DNA from: Actinophytocola sp050699915 | Lineage (GTDB): Bacteria; Actinomycetota; Actinomycetes; Mycobacteriales; Pseudonocardiaceae | DNA: 64,000 bases | Direction: 5' to 3' | Assembly: GCF_050699915.1 (NCBI RefSeq) | Contig: NZ_JBOHGA010000001.1 | Coordinates: 62,001 to 126,000, forward strand | Shown here: positions 60,556 to 64,000 of the stretch, one piece after another | Layout: the number at the start of each line of letters is the position of its first letter | Numbering within the stretch: the stretch's first letter is position 1 | The notes under the pieces: generated by a model | Told to the model about the DNA's origin: nothing | Database searches by the model: none | Seen by the model: the letters and a program-made list of their open reading frames with translations, nothing else | Translations under genes and position numbers: made by a program

Positions 60556-61530
60556 ATGACTGTCGGACAGTTACGAGAGGGCACCGCGGGAGCGCCATCG
60601 CCGGAACCGCTGACCTGGGGTAGCCGAATCCGGTACTCGGTGCGGATCCGGCGAGTCGAGTTCCTGCCGGTGATGCTGGCCATCTACCTGATCCCGGCGC
60701 TGCTCTCGGTCGACTCCGCGAGCACGCTAGCCACCGGGAACTTCCTCCTGGTTCTCGTGATGGCTCTGTCGATCATGCACTTCATCGACATGACCAACGC
60801 CTACGCGGATCGCGACGTGGACGCGGTGTACAAGGCCCGGCTGTCGCGGTCGGTGTACGGCCTCGGGCTGCGCAACGTCCGCCGACAGATCGCGGTCACC
60901 GGCGTCTTCGTGCTCGCCCTCGCCACGTACTTCACCATCCGTACCGGCAACTGGGACCTGCTGCCGCTGGTGGCATTCACCCTCTACATCGGAGCCGGCT
61001 ACTCGGTTCCGCCGCTGCACCTGAAGAGCTCGGGTGTGTGGCAGATGCCGGGCCTCGCCGCGGTGCTGATCTGGCTGCCGATGCTCATCGTCGTGCGGTC
61101 GGTTCCGGGTGAGCTGTCCTGGCCGGTGCTGGCCGCGATCGTCGGCTTCGGGATCAACCAGGTCGGCATCGTGCTGGTGAACACCGCGGAGGACTTGCCG
61201 GAGGACGAAGCGTTCGGCATCCGGACCTGCGTGCGGGCGCTCGGCATGACGCGGGCCATGGCGACCGCGGTCGGCATGATCGCGATCGGCGGCTCCACGG
61301 TGTGCCTGTCGGTGTTCGCGATCGGAGGCCCGACTCTCGGGATGATCCCGATGGTCGTAGCGATCGGGTTCGCGCTGATGCACGTCTTCGGAACGTGGCG
61401 TGGCGTGCGCGGAAAATCCATTGAGGACGCACTGGCGTACCTGCGGCCCCGGGCGAAGCTGGTACCCCTGCAGGTGGCGACCACCGGCTGGGGCACGGTG
61501 TTCGCCGCCGCGTTCGTGCTGGCCGGCTGA
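60556..61530 (+). CDS. UbiA-family prenyltransferase
   Basis: A 324-residue membrane protein with about eight spans. The two Asp-rich diphosphate motifs of the UbiA superfamily are present: NAYADRDVDAV near residues 81-91 (N-x3-D-x3-D) and EDLPEDEAFGIRT near 212-224. It should transfer an isoprenyl chain from its diphosphate to an aromatic or other acceptor in the membrane. It follows the isonitrile pair (16 bp) and precedes an IPP isomerase homologue (22 bp), so prenylation of an isonitrile or polyketide intermediate is likely but unproven. The acceptor and chain length are not readable. Confidence 0.85.
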   Translation: MTVGQLREGTAGAPSPEPLTWGSRIRYSVRIRRVEFLPVMLAIYLIPALLSVDSASTLATGNFLLVLVMALSIMHFIDMTNAYADRDVDAVYKARLSRSVYGLGLRNVRRQIAVTGVFVLALATYFTIRTGNWDLLPLVAFTLYIGAGYSVPPLHLKSSGVWQMPGLAAVLIWLPMLIVVRSVPGELSWPVLAAIVGFGINQVGIVLVNTAEDLPEDEAFGIRTCVRALGMTRAMATAVGMIAIGGSTVCLSVFAIGGPTLGMIPMVVAIGFALMHVFGTWRGVRGKSIEDALAYLRPRAKLVPLQVATTGWGTVFAAAFVLAG

Positions 61531-61552
61531 GCGTCCCGGAGGGCGGGAGATC

Positions 61553-62068
61553 ATGAACAAGGTAGTGCCGCTCGACCAGCTGCGTCTGGGCTTCTCCTGC
61601 TACGTGTTCACCACCGACGGGCGACTACTGCTCACGATGCGAGGACACGTGAAGCGGACCTGGTCCGGCGCGTGGACGAACTCGTGCGGCGGTCACCCCG
61701 CGCCCGGCGAGCTGCTCGACGGCGCGGTGGCCCGCACGCTGCGGGACGAGCTGGGCCTGCACACGGCGGTGCCCGAGCTGGTCCTGTCCCGGTTCCGGTA
61801 TCGATCGGAAGGCGAGGACGGCGTGGCGGAGAACGAGCTGTGCCCGGTCTATCGCGTGGTGACCGACGAGTCCCCGAGCCCGGAACCCGGTGCGGTCGGT
61901 GATTTCGAATGGGTGGACTGGGTCGACTTCGTGTACGCGGTGGCGAGCAGGGACATCTCGGTGGCGCCCTGGTGCCGGCTGCAGGTGGCCGAGCTCTGCG
62001 CCCTCGGCGAGGACCCCACCCGGTGGCCGGTCGTGGCCGACGACCCGGCACTGCCGCTCGTCAGTTGA
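61553..62068 (+). CDS. idi: Isopentenyl-diphosphate isomerase type I homologue (Nudix), catalytic Cys replaced
   Basis: A 171-residue Nudix-fold protein matching type I IDI along its length: GFSCYVFTTDGRLLLTMR, GAWTNSCGGHPAPGE, AVARTLRDELGL, VAENELCPVYRVV, and a C-terminal APWCRLQV. Type I IDI interconverts IPP and DMAPP using Cys67 and Glu116 (E. coli numbering). Glu is kept (ENELCPV). The usual TNS-C/V-C-GHP reads TNSCGGHP: Cys45 is at the preceding position, and Gly46 occupies the catalytic Cys position. It may be slow, use Cys45, or do a different Nudix reaction. It is coupled to UbiA, which supports prenyl supply. The protein is slightly shorter at the N-terminus than M. tuberculosis Idi. 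Confidence 0.85.
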   Translation: MNKVVPLDQLRLGFSCYVFTTDGRLLLTMRGHVKRTWSGAWTNSCGGHPAPGELLDGAVARTLRDELGLHTAVPELVLSRFRYRSEGEDGVAENELCPVYRVVTDESPSPEPGAVGDFEWVDWVDFVYAVASRDISVAPWCRLQVAELCALGEDPTRWPVVADDPALPLVS

Positions 62069-62109
62069 CCGTTCGCGGCCGAACTGCGCGACTTCATTGG
62101 AGAACCACG

Positions 62110-64000
62110 ATGGTCACCTCATCGGACAAACTCGTCGAGGCACTACGTGAGTCGTTGAAGGAGAACGAACGGCTCCGGCGACGCAACCAGCAACTCGACG
62201 CCGAGGCGCGCGAGCCGATCGCGATCGTCGGCATGGGCTGCCGGTTCCCCGGTGACGTCCGGTCCCCGGACGACTTGTGGCGGCTCGTCTCCGACGGTGC
62301 GTCCGGCGTCTCGGACTTTCCGACCGATCGTGGCTGGCCTACCGACGAGTTGTACGACCCGAACCCGAACGTGCCCGGGAAGACCTATGTCCGCCGAGGC
62401 GGGTTCGTCCACGGTGCCACGGAGTTCGACGCGGAGTTCTTCGGGATCAGCCCTCGAGAGGCGCTGGCCATGGACCCGCAGCAACGACTGCTTCTGGAGA
62501 CCGTCTGGGAGGCGCTGGAACAGGGCGGAATCAGGCCGAGCTCGCTGCGGAGCAGCCGCACCGGCGTGTTCGCCGGGTTGATGTACCACGACTACGTGTC
62601 GGACTATCACGGCCTTCCCGACGCCGTACGGGGACTTCTGGTGACCGGGACGTCCGGCAGCGTGCTGTCCGGCCGGATCGCATACAACCTGGGCCTCGAG
62701 GGACCAGCCGTCACGGTGGACACGGCCTGCTCCTCGTCGCTCGTGACGACGCACCTGGCGGTTCAGGCGCTGCGCAGGCGGGAGTGCTCGCTGGCGCTCG
62801 CCGGCGGTGTGACGGTCATGGCGCAGCCGTACACCTTCATCGAGTTCTCCCGACAGGGCGGGCTGTCCAAGGACGGCAGCTGCCGGTCGTTCGCGGCGTC
62901 CGCGGACGGGACCGGGTGGAGCGAGGGTTGCGGGGTCCTCGTGCTGGAGCGGCTGTCCGACGCGAGGCGCAACGGCCACGAGATCCTCGCCGTCGTCCGG
63001 GGGAGTGCGATCAACCAGGACGGTGCGTCGAACGGGTTGACCGCACCGAACGGGCCGTCGCAGCAGCGGGTCATCGGCCAGGCGCTCAAGGACGCCGGAC
63101 TCACCTCCGCCGCGATCGACGCGGTGGAGGCGCACGGCACCGCGACCACGCTGGGCGACCCGATCGAGGCGCAGGCTCTGCTGGCGACCTACGGGCAGGA
63201 CCGGCCTGCCGACCGTCCACTGTGGCTCGGCTCGGTGAAGTCCAACCTCGGCCACACGCAGGCCGCCGCCGGTGTCGCCGGCGTGATCAAGATGGTCATG
63301 GCGTTGCGACACCAGACGCTGCCGGTGACCATCAACGTCGACGAGCCGACGCCGCGGGTCGACTGGTCGGAGGGCGCGGTCGAGCTGCTGACCGACTCCC
63401 GGCCCTGGGAGCGGGGCGACCACCCGCGCCGCGCCGGGATCTCCTCGTTCGGGATCAGCGGCACCAACGCGCACGTGGTCATCGAGGAGTCGCCCGCGGA
63501 CGACGGTGAACGTGGCGAACCGGTCGCGCCGATGCCGGCCGTGCCGTGGGTGCTCTCCGCACGGACCGAGGAGGCGTTGCGAGACCAGGCCGACCGTCTG
63601 TGGAACCACGTGGACGGCCGGACCGAACTCGACACCGTCGATGTCGGGTACTCCCTGGCCACCAGCCGCGACGTCTTCGAGCATCGCGCGGTCGTCGTCG
63701 GCAGTGACAGGGAAGAGCTGTTGTGGGCGCTGGACGGGTTGAGCGAGGGCGAGCCGGGCGCGGGCGTGGCCCAGGGCGACACGCGCGGGGTCGGCGGGCG
63801 GCGCCGGGTGGCGTTCCTGTTCACCGGCCAGGGTGCGCAGCGGGCCGGCATGGGCCGGGAGCTCTACGAGTCGTACCCGGTGTTCGCCGCGGCGTTCGAC
63901 TCCGTGTGCGAGCACCTGGACCCCCTGCTGGAACGGCCGATCGCCGACGTGATCCGGGACGGCGAGGGGCTGGACGAGACCGGCTACACGCAGCCGGCGC
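62110..64000 (+). CDS. Type I PKS, N-terminal part (PKS3, truncated by window edge)
   Basis: The first 630 residues are seen. N-terminal docking coiled coil (SSDKLVEALRESLKENERLR), KS from about 35 to 460 with REPIAIVGMGCRFPG, active DTACSSSL, VEAHGTATTLGDP and NLGHTQAAAG (the Cys-His-His set), then linker and the start of an AT at about 568 (FLFTGQGAQRAGMGREL). The AT active serine and specificity motif lie beyond the window. It follows the idi homologue by 41 bp, so it belongs to the peptide/PvcA/UbiA operon. The docking sequence differs from PKS1 and is of the 'LVEALRxSLKENE' kind, which suits the MDADAL-type tail of PKS1. Confidence 0.93.
   Translation, partial: MVTSSDKLVEALRESLKENERLRRRNQQLDAEAREPIAIVGMGCRFPGDVRSPDDLWRLVSDGASGVSDFPTDRGWPTDELYDPNPNVPGKTYVRRGGFVHGATEFDAEFFGISPREALAMDPQQRLLLETVWEALEQGGIRPSSLRSSRTGVFAGLMYHDYVSDYHGLPDAVRGLLVTGTSGSVLSGRIAYNLGLEGPAVTVDTACSSSLVTTHLAVQALRRRECSLALAGGVTVMAQPYTFIEFSRQGGLSKDGSCRSFAASADGTGWSEGCGVLVLERLSDARRNGHEILAVVRGSAINQDGASNGLTAPNGPSQQRVIGQALKDAGLTSAAIDAVEAHGTATTLGDPIEAQALLATYGQDRPADRPLWLGSVKSNLGHTQAAAGVAGVIKMVMALRHQTLPVTINVDEPTPRVDWSEGAVELLTDSRPWERGDHPRRAGISSFGISGTNAHVVIEESPADDGERGEPVAPMPAVPWVLSARTEEALRDQADRLWNHVDGRTELDTVDVGYSLATSRDVFEHRAVVVGSDREELLWALDGLSEGEPGAGVAQGDTRGVGGRRRVAFLFTGQGAQRAGMGRELYESYPVFAAAFDSVCEHLDPLLERPIADVIRDGEGLDETGYTQPA

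Noticed and set aside
1..64000. CRISPR arrays, tRNA or rRNA genes, integrase and attachment sites
   Set aside because: Looked for; no regularly spaced short repeats, no cloverleaf I could support, and no integrase gene. The only mobile-element trace is the IS5 remnant.

Overview
The window is high-GC actinobacterial DNA. The evidence is strong codon bias towards G/C in third positions, GTG and TTG starts, modular type I PKS genes, SARP regulators, and an ECF sigma factor of the SigC family known from mycobacteria and their relatives. I would guess a Pseudonocardiales-like actinomycete, but the genus cannot be fixed from the sequence. Almost everything from about 1.1 kb to the right edge looks like secondary metabolism, in several tightly packed operons.

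Left to right: (1) 1-1051, the 3' part of an acyl-CoA dehydrogenase, closed by a bidirectional terminator; probably flanking DNA. (2) 1112-6753, minus strand, a four-gene operon: an A-T-R (adenylation, carrier, reductase) NRPS, a leucyl/phenylalanyl-tRNA-protein transferase (Aat) homologue, a GNAT-like acyltransferase and an O-methyltransferase. (3) 6987-11271, ispH, then a copper-responsive pair (HVHP-repeat membrane protein and CopA ATPase) behind a CsoR-type operator. (4) 11427-20911, a metallophore-like operon: a ScoE-type isonitrile-forming dioxygenase, a carrier protein, a C-A-T-TE NRPS, an MFS exporter, and a FecB/FecCD/FecE-type ABC uptake system. (5) 20930-22353, a zinc-finger anti-sigma candidate and a SigC-like ECF sigma factor, divergently transcribed. 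(6) 22895-24685, a NarL-type two-component system. (7) 24868-28710, a TOMM (azole RiPP) pair: SagB-type dehydrogenase and fused cyclodehydratase/YcaO. (8) 28979-42661, SARP 1, ScoD/FcoT-like and ScoC/FadD10-like proteins, and a bimodular PKS. (9) 42679-43064, a terminator and a degraded IS5-type transposase. (10) 43083-57233, minus strand, SARP 2 and a large PKS (CoA-ligase loading module plus two modules). (11) 57732-64000, plus strand: a 62-residue RiPP-precursor candidate, type II thioesterase, PvcA/DIT1-type isonitrile synthase, PvcB-type dioxygenase, UbiA prenyltransferase, an isopentenyl-diphosphate isomerase lacking the usual catalytic cysteine, and the start of a third PKS.

The most striking point is that two unrelated isonitrile-forming chemistries lie in one locus. 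One is the ScoE route (glycine-derived, non-haem iron) with ScoB/C/D-like partners; the other is the PvcA/DIT1 route. The ScoE-type operon sits beside copper-efflux genes and a sigma factor of the SigC family. In M. tuberculosis, SigC has been linked to copper acquisition and to the isonitrile-lipopeptide (nrp) locus. A copper-binding isonitrile product (chalkophore) is therefore a reasonable hypothesis. Every complete PKS module is AT(malonyl)-DH-KR, which predicts a conjugated polyene. The docking ends suggest the order PKS2, PKS1, PKS3. The small peptide is in one operon with PvcA, PvcB, UbiA and PKS3, while the azole-forming enzymes lie about 29 kb away. This raises the possibility of a composite polyketide/RiPP/isonitrile product, or of several pathways packed together. 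The sequence alone does not decide between these.
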